From an uncultured Acinetobacter sp. (GTDB lineage Bacteria; Pseudomonadota; Gammaproteobacteria; Pseudomonadales; Moraxellaceae): a stretch of 13,161 nt of DNA. Shown here piece after piece: positions 6,135 through 13,161 of the stretch. Position numbers and translations under genes: made by a program. The stretch is taken from positions 1-13,161 of the forward strand of contig NZ_CALUDM010000100.1 of assembly GCF_943914805.1 (NCBI RefSeq), given 5' to 3'. The notes below the pieces were generated by a model. It searched no databases. It saw only the letters and a list, made by a program, of their open reading frames with translations, and was not told the DNA's origin. Every line of letters starts with the position of its first letter. Position 1 is the first letter of the stretch.

Positions 6135-8564
6135 TTAATGACGAGCAGCTTTTTTGCTATCGTCAACGGCTTTCACAATTGGTGCTTTAACCAATGGCGT
6201 AGGTTGTTCAACCAATGCAAGTGGAAGAATCTCATCGATACTTTTCACTGCTTTAATTTCTAAACCATCTTTCACGTTTTGTGGAATTTCAGCTAAATCA
6301 CGTACATTATCTTGTGGGATAAAGACCAGTTTTACACCACCGCGATGTGCAGCTAAAAGTTTCTCTTTTAAACCGCCGATACGCATTGCACGGCCACCTA
6401 AGCTGGTTTCACCTGTCATTGCAATATCAGGACGAATCGCAATACCTGTAAATGCTGAAACAAGCGCAGTGGTCAATGCTAAACCTGCAGATGGACCATC
6501 TTTCGGTGTTGCACCTTCAGGTAAATGCACGTGCACGTCAGTTTCTTCAAAACGAGAAGCTTCAATACCTAACTCATCAGCACGTGTACGCACAACTGTC
6601 ATTGCAGCGGTAATCGATTCTTTCATTACGTCACCGAGTGAACCCGTAGTAATGAATTTACCTTTACCTTTTACTGCTGCAACTTCAATGGTCAGTAACT
6701 CACCACCGACAGAAGTCCAAGCCAAGCCATTTACACGACCGATTTGAGCTTCAGTTTCCGCCATGCCGTAGTCAAATTTATGCGCACCTAAGTATTCAGG
6801 TAAGTTTTCAGCGGTTACATCAATATGTAAATTTTTCGCTTTCTTGCTTACAGACTCTTTCACTACTTTACGTGCAATTTTTGACACTTCACGCTCAAGG
6901 TTACGCACACCTGCTTCACGTGTATAACGACGCACGATGTCACGAATCGCTTCTTCATGAACAGTCAATTCTTTAGCTCGTAAACCATTGTTCTTGATTG
7001 CTTTTGGAACAAGGTAACGATCTGCAATATTCACTTTTTCATCTTCGGTATAACCCGGTAGACGAATCACTTCCATACGGTCTAAAAGCGCCTCTGGAAT
7101 GTTCATGCTGTTTGCAGTACAGATAAACATCACTTCAGATAAATCAAGATCAAGATCTAAATAGTGATCGTTGAATTTACTGTTCTGTGATGGATCTAAT
7201 ACTTCAAGCAAAGCAGAAGCAGGGTCGCCACGGTAGTCTTGTGCCATTTTGTCAATTTCGTCGAGTAAGAACAGTGGGTTCTTCACGCCAACTTTTGTTA
7301 AAGACTGCACAATTTTACCGGGCATCGCACCGATATAAGTACGACGGTGACCACGGATTTCCGCTTCGTCACGTACGCCACCTAGCGCCATACGCACAAA
7401 TTCACGACCTGTTGCTTTGGCAATAGATTCACCCAGTGAAGTTTTACCCACACCTGGAGGTCCGACTAAGCAAAGGATAGGACCACGAAGTTTTTTGACA
7501 CGTGATTGAACCGCTAAGTATTCAACAATACGCTCTTTAACTTCATCCAAACCGTAGTGGTCTGTATCCAAAATTTCCTGTGCTTTCGGTAAGTTAATGC
7601 TGACTTTGCTCGCTTTATTCCAAGGCGTATCTAAAATCGCCTCAACATAGTTGCGAACCACAGCAGCTTCACTTGACGCAGGTTGCATTGCTTTTAGTTT
7701 ACGGAATTCGTTTTCAGCTTTTTTACGAACGTGTTCAGGTAAATCAGCTTCAGCTAATCGTTTTTCGATTTCTGCAACATCATCCTCAGCACCGCCATTC
7801 ATGTCAGAAAGTTCACGCTGAATGACCTTCATCTTTTCATTGAGGAAGTATTCGCGTTGGTTTTTCTCCATTTGGCGTTTTACAGAGTCATGCAATGTTT
7901 GCTCAATCTGTTGTTCTTCAGATTGTTGTAACAAATAAGTCATTAACTCTTGTAGATGCGCTTCGAACTCATCGTGTTCCAAGAATTTTTGTTTTACATC
8001 AATATTCAATGGGACGCGAGTTGCGACAAAGAATAACAATTGCAATAAATCATCTATTTTGTTTGCCGCAGCAATCAGCTCACGTGCATTACGTAATTTT
8101 GCTTCTGCATATTGTGCAAATAGCGCACGTAATTCTTCAACACGTGTTGTTTGAGTTGACGCATTGACATCAACAGTCATCGGGCTTAATGCATGTTCAG
8201 CAGACAGGTATTCACCATTATCAATGATTTCAACCAGCTTAGAACGATGTAAGCCTTCAATTAATACTTTTATACAGTTTTCATCGTTTTCGTGATTCAC
8301 AACTTGCACGATCTTCGCGACAGTACCGTATTGATATAAGTTGTCGTGATCAATTTCTTCTGTAAGCGAATCTTTTTGTGCAACCACAAATACTAAATTG
8401 TCACTGTTACGAGCCACATCAACTGCATTGATCGATTTTTCACGACCTACAAATAGCGCGATTTGCATGTATGGATACACCACCACATCACGTAACGCTA
8501 AAAGTGGTAATACACTTGGAACCTGAGGCTCTAAGGTTTCTTGATTCATAATAATTTCAGACAT
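6135..8564 (-). CDS. lon: ATP-dependent serine protease Lon
   Basis: Lon is a cytoplasmic hexameric AAA+ protease that degrades misfolded proteins and specific regulators. I chose ATG 8564 (809 residues) over GTG 8570 because AGGAG sits 5 nt before the ATG but directly abuts the GTG. In this numbering the N-terminal substrate-binding domain spans about 15-205 and a coiled linker about 210-310. The AAA+ module has Walker A GPPGVGKTS at 368-376 and Walker B FLLDEID at 432-438. The protease domain has the catalytic Ser692 in PKDGPSAG and Lys735 in GGLKEK, 43 residues apart as in E. coli (Ser679, Lys722). All key residues are intact. It ends in a UNCG-loop terminator. I found no sigma-32 promoter, so heat induction cannot be claimed from the sequence. 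Confidence 0.98.
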   Translation of the reverse strand: MSEIIMNQETLEPQVPSVLPLLALRDVVVYPYMQIALFVGREKSINAVDVARNSDNLVFVVAQKDSLTEEIDHDNLYQYGTVAKIVQVVNHENDENCIKVLIEGLHRSKLVEIIDNGEYLSAEHALSPMTVDVNASTQTTRVEELRALFAQYAEAKLRNARELIAAANKIDDLLQLLFFVATRVPLNIDVKQKFLEHDEFEAHLQELMTYLLQQSEEQQIEQTLHDSVKRQMEKNQREYFLNEKMKVIQRELSDMNGGAEDDVAEIEKRLAEADLPEHVRKKAENEFRKLKAMQPASSEAAVVRNYVEAILDTPWNKASKVSINLPKAQEILDTDHYGLDEVKERIVEYLAVQSRVKKLRGPILCLVGPPGVGKTSLGESIAKATGREFVRMALGGVRDEAEIRGHRRTYIGAMPGKIVQSLTKVGVKNPLFLLDEIDKMAQDYRGDPASALLEVLDPSQNSKFNDHYLDLDLDLSEVMFICTANSMNIPEALLDRMEVIRLPGYTEDEKVNIADRYLVPKAIKNNGLRAKELTVHEEAIRDIVRRYTREAGVRNLEREVSKIARKVVKESVSKKAKNLHIDVTAENLPEYLGAHKFDYGMAETEAQIGRVNGLAWTSVGGELLTIEVAAVKGKGKFITTGSLGDVMKESITAAMTVVRTRADELGIEASRFEETDVHVHLPEGATPKDGPSAGLALTTALVSAFTGIAIRPDIAMTGETSLGGRAMRIGGLKEKLLAAHRGGVKLVFIPQDNVRDLAEIPQNVKDGLEIKAVKSIDEILPLALVEQPTPLVKAPIVKAVDDSKKAARH

Positions 8565-8602
8565 GGGCACTCCTAATGAGTGACAACGGTGTTGCCATGT
8601 TT

Positions 8603-8633
8603 TTTATAGTGATTGCTATTTTAAAAATTACAA
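8603..8633 (-). promoter_or_regulatory. Weak candidate promoter of lon
   Basis: On the minus strand TTGTAA (8633-8628) and TATAAA (8608-8603) are 19 bp apart, longer than ideal. It would give a leader of about 30 nt. The rest of the lon-fau gap (to 8858) has only weak hairpins and no T-run terminator for fau. Confidence 0.3.
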
Positions 8634-8858
8634 GGGCATTGCCGAATAAAAAGAGAAATTATTTGCAAGTCCTTGATTCTGTATTGGGTCTTTATTGTTG
8701 AATTGGCTAAACTGTCAGAGCAATTATTTTTATCAGTCTATTCTCAGACGATATTTTTAAGGAAAATAATATGCAGTATGGGCAATATGAGGTCTATATC
8801 CTCATTTAAAAGAGCAGATTTATTTTTATGTATAAACTTGGAAAACTGAGTTTTTAAA

Positions 8859-9452
8859 CTACATTTTTCGTCTAAAACGATAAGTCTTAGCGGGGCTAAT
8901 AAAAGCATCCACAGCTTGATCCCAAGTGTGACGTTCTAAGTGAATATCTAAATATTGGAAATTGTGTCCCAAGCCTAAGCGATAAGGTTTGTATGGTGCC
9001 GAAGCCAATGTTCGATCATAAAATCCACCGCCCATTCCCATACGTGTTCCATAACGATCGCAGGCAAGTAAAGGCATGATGACTAAATCTAAATGTGACA
9101 CATGAATACCACGACTTGCCATCGGTTCAAGCATTCCCAAAGGGTGTAAGCTGAAACGTTTATTGCGATAAATATTTCTTGAAATTTTTACCCAAACTAA
9201 ATGATGATTCATGTTGCAAATCATAGGTAAGTAAACACTTTTATTGAGTGCAAAGCATTGTTCGATGAGTTTTTGAGTTTGTATTTCACCAAATGCGTCT
9301 AAATATAGCCCTACTTTTTGTGCAGATTGGAATTCAGCCAATCGAGAAATTTTATGTAAGGACTGCGTTGCAAAAACACGTTGTTGAAAGCGATTGAGGC
9401 TTCGACGTTGTTTTCTTAATCTTTGGCGTAAAGTAGCAGTTTGCTGAGTCAT
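8859..9452 (-). CDS. fau: 5-formyltetrahydrofolate cyclo-ligase
   Basis: This cytoplasmic enzyme (also called YgfA or MTHFS) uses ATP to convert 5-formyl-THF to 5,10-methenyl-THF, recovering a storage folate that inhibits other folate enzymes. The product is 197 residues. The N-terminal Arg/Lys-rich helix (LRQRLRKQRRSL, 8-19) is typical. The family signature at 126-147 is intact, with MPLLACDRYG followed by GMGGGFYDR, the phosphate-binding and active-site loop. The start at 9452 has no clear Shine-Dalgarno, but the N-terminal helix fits the family and argues against a later start. In many gammaproteobacteria this gene follows ssrS (6S RNA); the 204 bp upstream here show no 6S-like sequence or long closing stem. 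Confidence 0.95.
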   Translation of the reverse strand: MTQQTATLRQRLRKQRRSLNRFQQRVFATQSLHKISRLAEFQSAQKVGLYLDAFGEIQTQKLIEQCFALNKSVYLPMICNMNHHLVWVKISRNIYRNKRFSLHPLGMLEPMASRGIHVSHLDLVIMPLLACDRYGTRMGMGGGFYDRTLASAPYKPYRLGLGHNFQYLDIHLERHTWDQAVDAFISPAKTYRFRRKM

Positions 9453-9603
9453 ATCAAAAATGATGTCTACTAAGTTGTTATAGTGTAATCAAAGCAGAGG
9501 GCAGAATTTAGAATAATTCAAAAAATTTCCAGTTTTTTTCTGCACTTTACTTAGCGTTCTTTATGCTCATTGATGATGAGAATAAAAATAATTGAATCGA
9601 TAA

Positions 9604-9643
9604 AAATATTAGAAATGATTTTAGATGAACCTTTCTAATATTT
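9604..9643 (-). terminator. AT-rich terminator-like hairpin after the MerR-type gene
   Basis: AAATATTAGAAA (9604-9615) and TTTCTAATATTT (9632-9643) form a perfect 12-bp inverted repeat with a 16-nt loop. On the minus strand it is followed by more T residues. The stem is almost all A-T, so it is weak. A small 6-bp repeat at 9643-9659 overlaps the stop codon. Confidence 0.55.
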
Positions 9644-9656
9644 AGATTCTAAAAAT

Positions 9657-10034
9657 CTACTGTTTTAATTCTTTGAGAATTGGACAACAATTTTCAGTGG
9701 TTGTTTTACATTCATCAATCCAAGTGCTTAAACGAGTTTTGAGCGATTCTAACTCACCAATACGTTGATCAATTTTTTCTAAGCGTTGCTGAATCACATG
9801 ACGAACTTGTTCACGGTCATTGAGTTGTAAATTTAATAACTCTTGAACTTCACTTAATTGTAAGCCTGCATCTTTAGCTTTTTGAATAAAGCTTAATGTT
9901 TCAACATCTTGTTCATTGTAATAACGGTAGCTTGACGTAGTTTCAGGTACACGTAATAAACCAATCCGTTGGTAATAACGAATCGTTTCCACACTCACAT
10001 GACACTGTTTTGCAAGTTTTCCAATGGTGATCAT
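9657..10034 (-). CDS. MerR-family metal-responsive regulator (CueR-like)
   Basis: A dimeric activator of the MerR family, 125 residues. The N-terminal winged helix-turn-helix (ITIGKLAKQCHVSVETIRYY, 2-21, then SSYRYY) leads into a long dimerisation helix. The C-terminal metal loop has Cys109, Cys116 and Cys117 followed by Pro-Ile. Cys109 to Cys117 has the x7 spacing of the CueR Cu(I) loop (C112-x7-C120-PI). By my hand alignment, the residue at the CueR selectivity serine (Ser77; Cys in ZntR and MerR) is Val77. The gene diverges from the copper ATPase and shares a classical MerR operator with it, so it almost certainly controls that pump. GAGG 5 nt before the ATG fixes the start. Cu(I)/Ag(I) sensing is likely but not proven. 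Confidence 0.92.
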   Translation of the reverse strand: MITIGKLAKQCHVSVETIRYYQRIGLLRVPETTSSYRYYNEQDVETLSFIQKAKDAGLQLSEVQELLNLQLNDREQVRHVIQQRLEKIDQRIGELESLKTRLSTWIDECKTTTENCCPILKELKQ

Positions 10035-10052
10035 AAAAACCTCATAAAAGAC

Positions 10053-10084
10053 TTGACTCTGTACCTAGGTACAGAGTTTATCTT
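10053..10084 (+). promoter_or_regulatory. MerR-type promoter and operator of the copper ATPase
   Basis: TTGACT (10053-10058) and TATCTT (10079-10084) are 20 bp apart, the over-long spacer that MerR-family activators correct by twisting DNA. The spacer carries a perfect 22-bp palindrome at 10056-10077: ACTCTGTACCT followed by its exact reverse complement. The layout closely matches the E. coli zntA promoter as I recall it (TTGACT, 20 bp, TATCCT, palindrome ends ACTCT/AGAGT), more than that of copA (19 bp). Transcription would start near 10091, about 26 nt before the chosen ATG. Confidence 0.93.
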
Positions 10085-10116
10085 AACACAATCAAGAAAG
10101 AAAATAGGTGAGTCTG

Positions 10117-13077
10117 ATGAGTAATCATGAAAAATCAAGTTGTTGTTCGGGGCATCAATCTACATTGGAATGGGTCAAAATTGACCCTGTATGTGGCATG
10201 AGTGTGTCTGAAGACTCCGTTCATTCTTTTGAATTTGAAAATAAAAAATATTTATTTTGTAGTGATGGTTGTAAGCAGAAATTTATACAAAATCCGCAAA
10301 GTTATTTACAAAAAGATTTGCAAAAAAATCAGCAAAAAGATCAACAACCTCAGTCTTCATTTTGTTGTGGTAGTAAAACTTTAGACGTTAAAAAAACAGT
10401 GTCTTGTTGTGGTGGCGATAAAACAGAAGCCAAAACTGAAACTAAAGCAGAATACATTGATCCTGTGTGTAAAATGACGGTTACTGATTTAAGCAAGCCT
10501 CATACAAATTATCAGGGTGAAACTTATTATTTCTGTTGCAATGGTTGTTTGAATAAATTTACGGCAAACCCTGAACAATATCTCGATGCACAAGTCGAAA
10601 CAAAATCAGGTTGTGGTTGCAGTAGTAAAACTAAACCTTTAACAGAAACTCAAATAACAGAAATTCAACCACAAAATGCTTCATGCTGTGGTGCGAAAAA
10701 GCCTGAGCCTGTAAATACATCAAGTTGTTGCAGTGGTGGAAATCATGCGCAACACAATCATGCAGGGGCTAAGCATGAGCACCATTCACATGACCATCAT
10801 ACAGATCAGGGCAATACTGCAATTGATCCAGTTTGTGGTATGACTGTTGATCAAAGCACAGATTTAAAAACAGATTATCAAGGTCAAACCTATTACTTCT
10901 GCCATCCTTCTTGTTTGGACAAATTTAAAAATGATCCAGAACCTTATCTGATCCCAATGGATCAGCGTACAGCGCCAGAAGGTATGGATGATGTGCTATT
11001 CACATGCCCAATGGACCCTGAAATTGTGCAAAAAGGCCCGGGAACTTGTCCGATTTGTGGTATGGCTTTAGAGCCTATGCAACCGACTTTGGATGAAGGG
11101 CCAAATCCTGAATTGGTCGATTTCTCGAATCGGTTTTGGAAAACTTTGCCATTAACACTTATCGTTTTCGTTTTGGCAATGGGTTCACACATCCATGCGT
11201 TTATTCCACAACATATTCAGCCGTGGATTGAGTTGGTTCTGTCTATTCCTGTCGTACTTTGGGCAGGTTGGCCATTTTTAGCGCGTTGTTGGACGTCTTA
11301 TAAAACTTGGCATTTAAATATGTGGAGTTTGATTGGTGTTGGGATTCTTGCTGCATTTATCTATAGTGTTGTTGCAACGATTTTCCCATCATTGATTCCG
11401 ATGGAAGCCAAGACAGGACATGGTGTTGCAGTCTATTTTGAAGCTGCGTGTATGATTGTATCCTTGAGTTTATTAGGTCAAATCATGGAGTTAAAAGCAC
11501 GTTCTAAAACCGCAGATTCATTACGTGCTTTACTTAAACTACAACCCAATACAGCCAAACGTATTGAAAATGGACAAGTGGTTGAAGTTGATATTGCAAC
11601 GATTCAACAAGGCGATATTTTACAGATTTCATCAGGCGAACAAGTGCCATTAGACGGCATTGTACTTGACGGAAAAACTTATATTGATGAATCGATGATG
11701 ACAGGTGAGCCTGTTCCTGTGAAAAAGGAAAAGGGTGATCATGTCATTGGCGGAACAGTCAATCAACAAGGTTCGATTCGTATTGAAGCCACAGCAGTGG
11801 GTACGCAAACCACACTTGCTAAAATGATTCAAACAGTGGCAGATGCACAGCGCTCAAAAGCACCACTACAAAAAATGGCAGATGTGGTTGCAAAATATTT
11901 TGTCATGATTGTTTTGGCAATCAGTGCTTTGACTTTTGTCGCTTGGATGGTGTTTGGCGGGGCGAATTTTGATTTAGCGCTGATGTGTGCTGTTGCAGTA
12001 CTTATTATTGCATGTCCATGTGCTTTAGGGCTTGCAACACCAATGTCTGTGATGGCGACCACTGGTCGTGCTGCACAAAAGGGTGTGTTGTTTAAAAATG
12101 CTGAAGCGATTGAAGCATTGAGTAAAGTGAATGTCGTTGTCGTCGATAAAACAGGAACATTGACTGAAGGTAAGCCGAGTTTAAAAGAAATTAAATTGTT
12201 ATCTGATCAAATTGATCAGCAACAAGCAGAGCGTTGGATTGCATCTTTGGAGCAATACTCGACTCATCCGATTGCACAGACTTTAACAAAATTGGTTGAG
12301 CAAAAAGATTTAATTCAAGTGAATGATTTTGAGGATGTTACAGGTTTTGGTGTTAAAGGCACAATTGATGGAAATATGGTTTATGTCGGTAGCCAAAAGC
12401 TTTTACAGCACTTGAATTTAGAAATTGATGCAAATACGCAACAACAAATAGATCAAATCCGAGAGACTGGAAATGTGTTGAGTTTCTTAGCAACGGATCA
12501 AAAAGTTTTAGCTTATATGGCCATTCATGATGCGATTAAAGCCAATGCTAAACAAGTGATTGATCAACTACATGCTGATGGTATCGAAGTGATTATGGCA
12601 ACAGGTGATCATGAAAAGAATGCTCAATTGGTGGCAAAAGAGTTGGGTATTCAACATGTGTATGGCAACTGTGATCCAACTGAGAAACTAAATATTGTTA
12701 AACAGTATCAAGCTCAGGGTAAAGTAGTGGCAATGGCTGGAGATGGCATCAATGATGCACCCGCTTTGGCACAGGCAGATGTCGGTATTGCGATGGGTAC
12801 AGGTACAGATATTGCCAAACAAACGGGTCAAGTCACTTTGGTCAAAGGTGATATTCGTGGTGTTGCAGATGCTTTGCATATGGCGAAACAAGGGGTACGC
12901 AATATGAAGCAAAACCTTGCATTCTCTTTTGTTTATAATGGCTTAGGTGTGCCAGTGGCAGCAGGTATTTTCTATCCATTAACAGGTTTATTGTTGACGC
13001 CGATGTTGGCTGCGGTGGCAATGTCGTTGAGTTCATTGTCTGTGGTGATTAATGCTTTGAGATTGAATAAATCTTAA
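10117..13077 (+). CDS. copA: Copper-type P1B-1 ATPase with three YHS domains
   Basis: An inner-membrane pump predicted to export Cu(I), perhaps also Ag(I), using ATP. I chose ATG 10117 (986 residues) because AGGTG lies 6 nt before it; a GTG at 10108 would add three residues. Numbering here is from the GTG. The N-terminus has YHS domains at about 24-67, 116-159 and 238-281 (DPVCGM/DPVCKM plus a distal FCxxGC or FCxxSC), then a heavy-metal-binding module (CPM 300-302, CPICGM 314-319). The ATPase core has TGE (532-534), CPC in the sixth helix (636-638), the phosphorylated Asp680 in DKTGT, HP (720-721) and GDGINDAP (878-885). YN (943-944) and MSLSS (972-976) in the last two helices give the P1B-1 copper signature. 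No HMA domain is present. It is transcribed alone from the MerR-type promoter. Confidence 0.95.
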   Translation: MSNHEKSSCCSGHQSTLEWVKIDPVCGMSVSEDSVHSFEFENKKYLFCSDGCKQKFIQNPQSYLQKDLQKNQQKDQQPQSSFCCGSKTLDVKKTVSCCGGDKTEAKTETKAEYIDPVCKMTVTDLSKPHTNYQGETYYFCCNGCLNKFTANPEQYLDAQVETKSGCGCSSKTKPLTETQITEIQPQNASCCGAKKPEPVNTSSCCSGGNHAQHNHAGAKHEHHSHDHHTDQGNTAIDPVCGMTVDQSTDLKTDYQGQTYYFCHPSCLDKFKNDPEPYLIPMDQRTAPEGMDDVLFTCPMDPEIVQKGPGTCPICGMALEPMQPTLDEGPNPELVDFSNRFWKTLPLTLIVFVLAMGSHIHAFIPQHIQPWIELVLSIPVVLWAGWPFLARCWTSYKTWHLNMWSLIGVGILAAFIYSVVATIFPSLIPMEAKTGHGVAVYFEAACMIVSLSLLGQIMELKARSKTADSLRALLKLQPNTAKRIENGQVVEVDIATIQQGDILQISSGEQVPLDGIVLDGKTYIDESMMTGEPVPVKKEKGDHVIGGTVNQQGSIRIEATAVGTQTTLAKMIQTVADAQRSKAPLQKMADVVAKYFVMIVLAISALTFVAWMVFGGANFDLALMCAVAVLIIACPCALGLATPMSVMATTGRAAQKGVLFKNAEAIEALSKVNVVVVDKTGTLTEGKPSLKEIKLLSDQIDQQQAERWIASLEQYSTHPIAQTLTKLVEQKDLIQVNDFEDVTGFGVKGTIDGNMVYVGSQKLLQHLNLEIDANTQQQIDQIRETGNVLSFLATDQKVLAYMAIHDAIKANAKQVIDQLHADGIEVIMATGDHEKNAQLVAKELGIQHVYGNCDPTEKLNIVKQYQAQGKVVAMAGDGINDAPALAQADVGIAMGTGTDIAKQTGQVTLVKGDIRGVADALHMAKQGVRNMKQNLAFSFVYNGLGVPVAAGIFYPLTGLLLTPMLAAVAMSLSSLSVVINALRLNKS
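10309..10344 (+). repeat. Three 12-bp tandem repeats in copA
   Basis: Units starting CAAAAA(G/A)AT at 10309, 10321 and 10333 encode QKDL, QKNQ and QKDQ in the linker after the first YHS domain. The array is in frame, so a gain or loss of a unit by slippage would keep the reading frame. Confidence 0.75.
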
Positions 13078-13161
13078 TGATTTTGATTGGATATTGTTGA
13101 AATTAAGCGAGCCTGTAAATTATTTTGTGTAAGTTCCATTTTTTATAAATGATCTTTTAAT

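Noticed and set aside
6154..6747. A 197-codon open frame on the plus strand within lon
   Set aside because: It lies wholly antisense to the protease domain of lon, which has intact catalytic motifs; the Ser/Pro-rich product is a typical antisense shadow.
8571..8660. Heat-shock (sigma-32) promoter for lon
   Set aside because: A CTTGTAA-like -35 exists, but no CCCCAT-type -10 lies at the right distance.
8771..8809. A 12-codon ORF with a good AAGGA site and a small hairpin over its end, like a leader peptide
   Set aside because: No plus-strand gene lies downstream for it to control, and the 6-bp stem is weak.
9453..9656. 6S RNA (ssrS) upstream of fau, its usual place in many gammaproteobacteria
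   Set aside because: Neither strand shows a long closing stem or 6S-like sequence; the stretch is AT-rich with only a terminator-like repeat.
10183..10390. Possible HMA-type copper-binding domain at the ATPase N-terminus
   Set aside because: No GMxCxxC motif or HMA-like pattern; the Cys arrangement fits YHS units with intervening CC clusters.
1..13161. Mobile elements, CRISPR arrays, tRNA or rRNA genes
   Set aside because: No transposase, integrase, regular repeat-spacer array, tRNA-like cloverleaf or rRNA sequence was seen; the genes and their terminators explain most of the window.

Overview
The window looks like chromosomal core DNA of an Acinetobacter-like gammaproteobacterium (Moraxellaceae). 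It is AT-rich, nearly every gene has close relatives in gammaproteobacterial housekeeping sets, and several products have the exact family length (a 447-residue GdhA, a Lon of about 809). The genus is an inference from base composition, protein character and the META-DUF4377 lipoprotein; no rRNA or other decisive marker is present. I see no insertion sequence, phage gene, tRNA, rRNA or CRISPR array.

Layout, left to right: gdhA (+, NADP-glutamate dehydrogenase, TTG start) ends at a bidirectional terminator shared with a converging minus-strand group. That group contains a META-DUF4377 lipoprotein, ygiD (extradiol dioxygenase) and rlmH (23S rRNA methyltransferase). The 335-bp gap between ygiD and rlmH is unusually rich in small repeats and hairpins and may hold a small gene. 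A plus-strand M28 zinc peptidase diverges from rlmH and converges, through another terminator, on a second minus-strand run: a VOC-fold protein, lon (ATP-dependent protease) and fau (5-formyltetrahydrofolate cyclo-ligase).

At the right end is a metal-resistance pair: a minus-strand MerR-family regulator diverging from a large plus-strand copper-type P1B-ATPase. Between them lies a textbook MerR-type promoter, with -35 and -10 boxes 20 bp apart and a perfect 22-bp palindrome in the spacer. The presumed circuit is metal binding by the regulator, realignment of the long-spacer promoter and induction of the pump.

This pair is the most unusual part of the window. The pump has no classical GMxCxxC (HMA) domain. 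It carries three YHS domains, a heavy-metal-binding CPM/CPICGM module, six short Cys clusters and a His-rich stretch, 25 cysteines in about 320 residues. The regulator has a CueR-spaced Cys loop but valine where CueR has its selectivity serine, and its operator has the architecture of a ZntR promoter. The last 84 bases after copA hold no gene or clear terminator that I can see.
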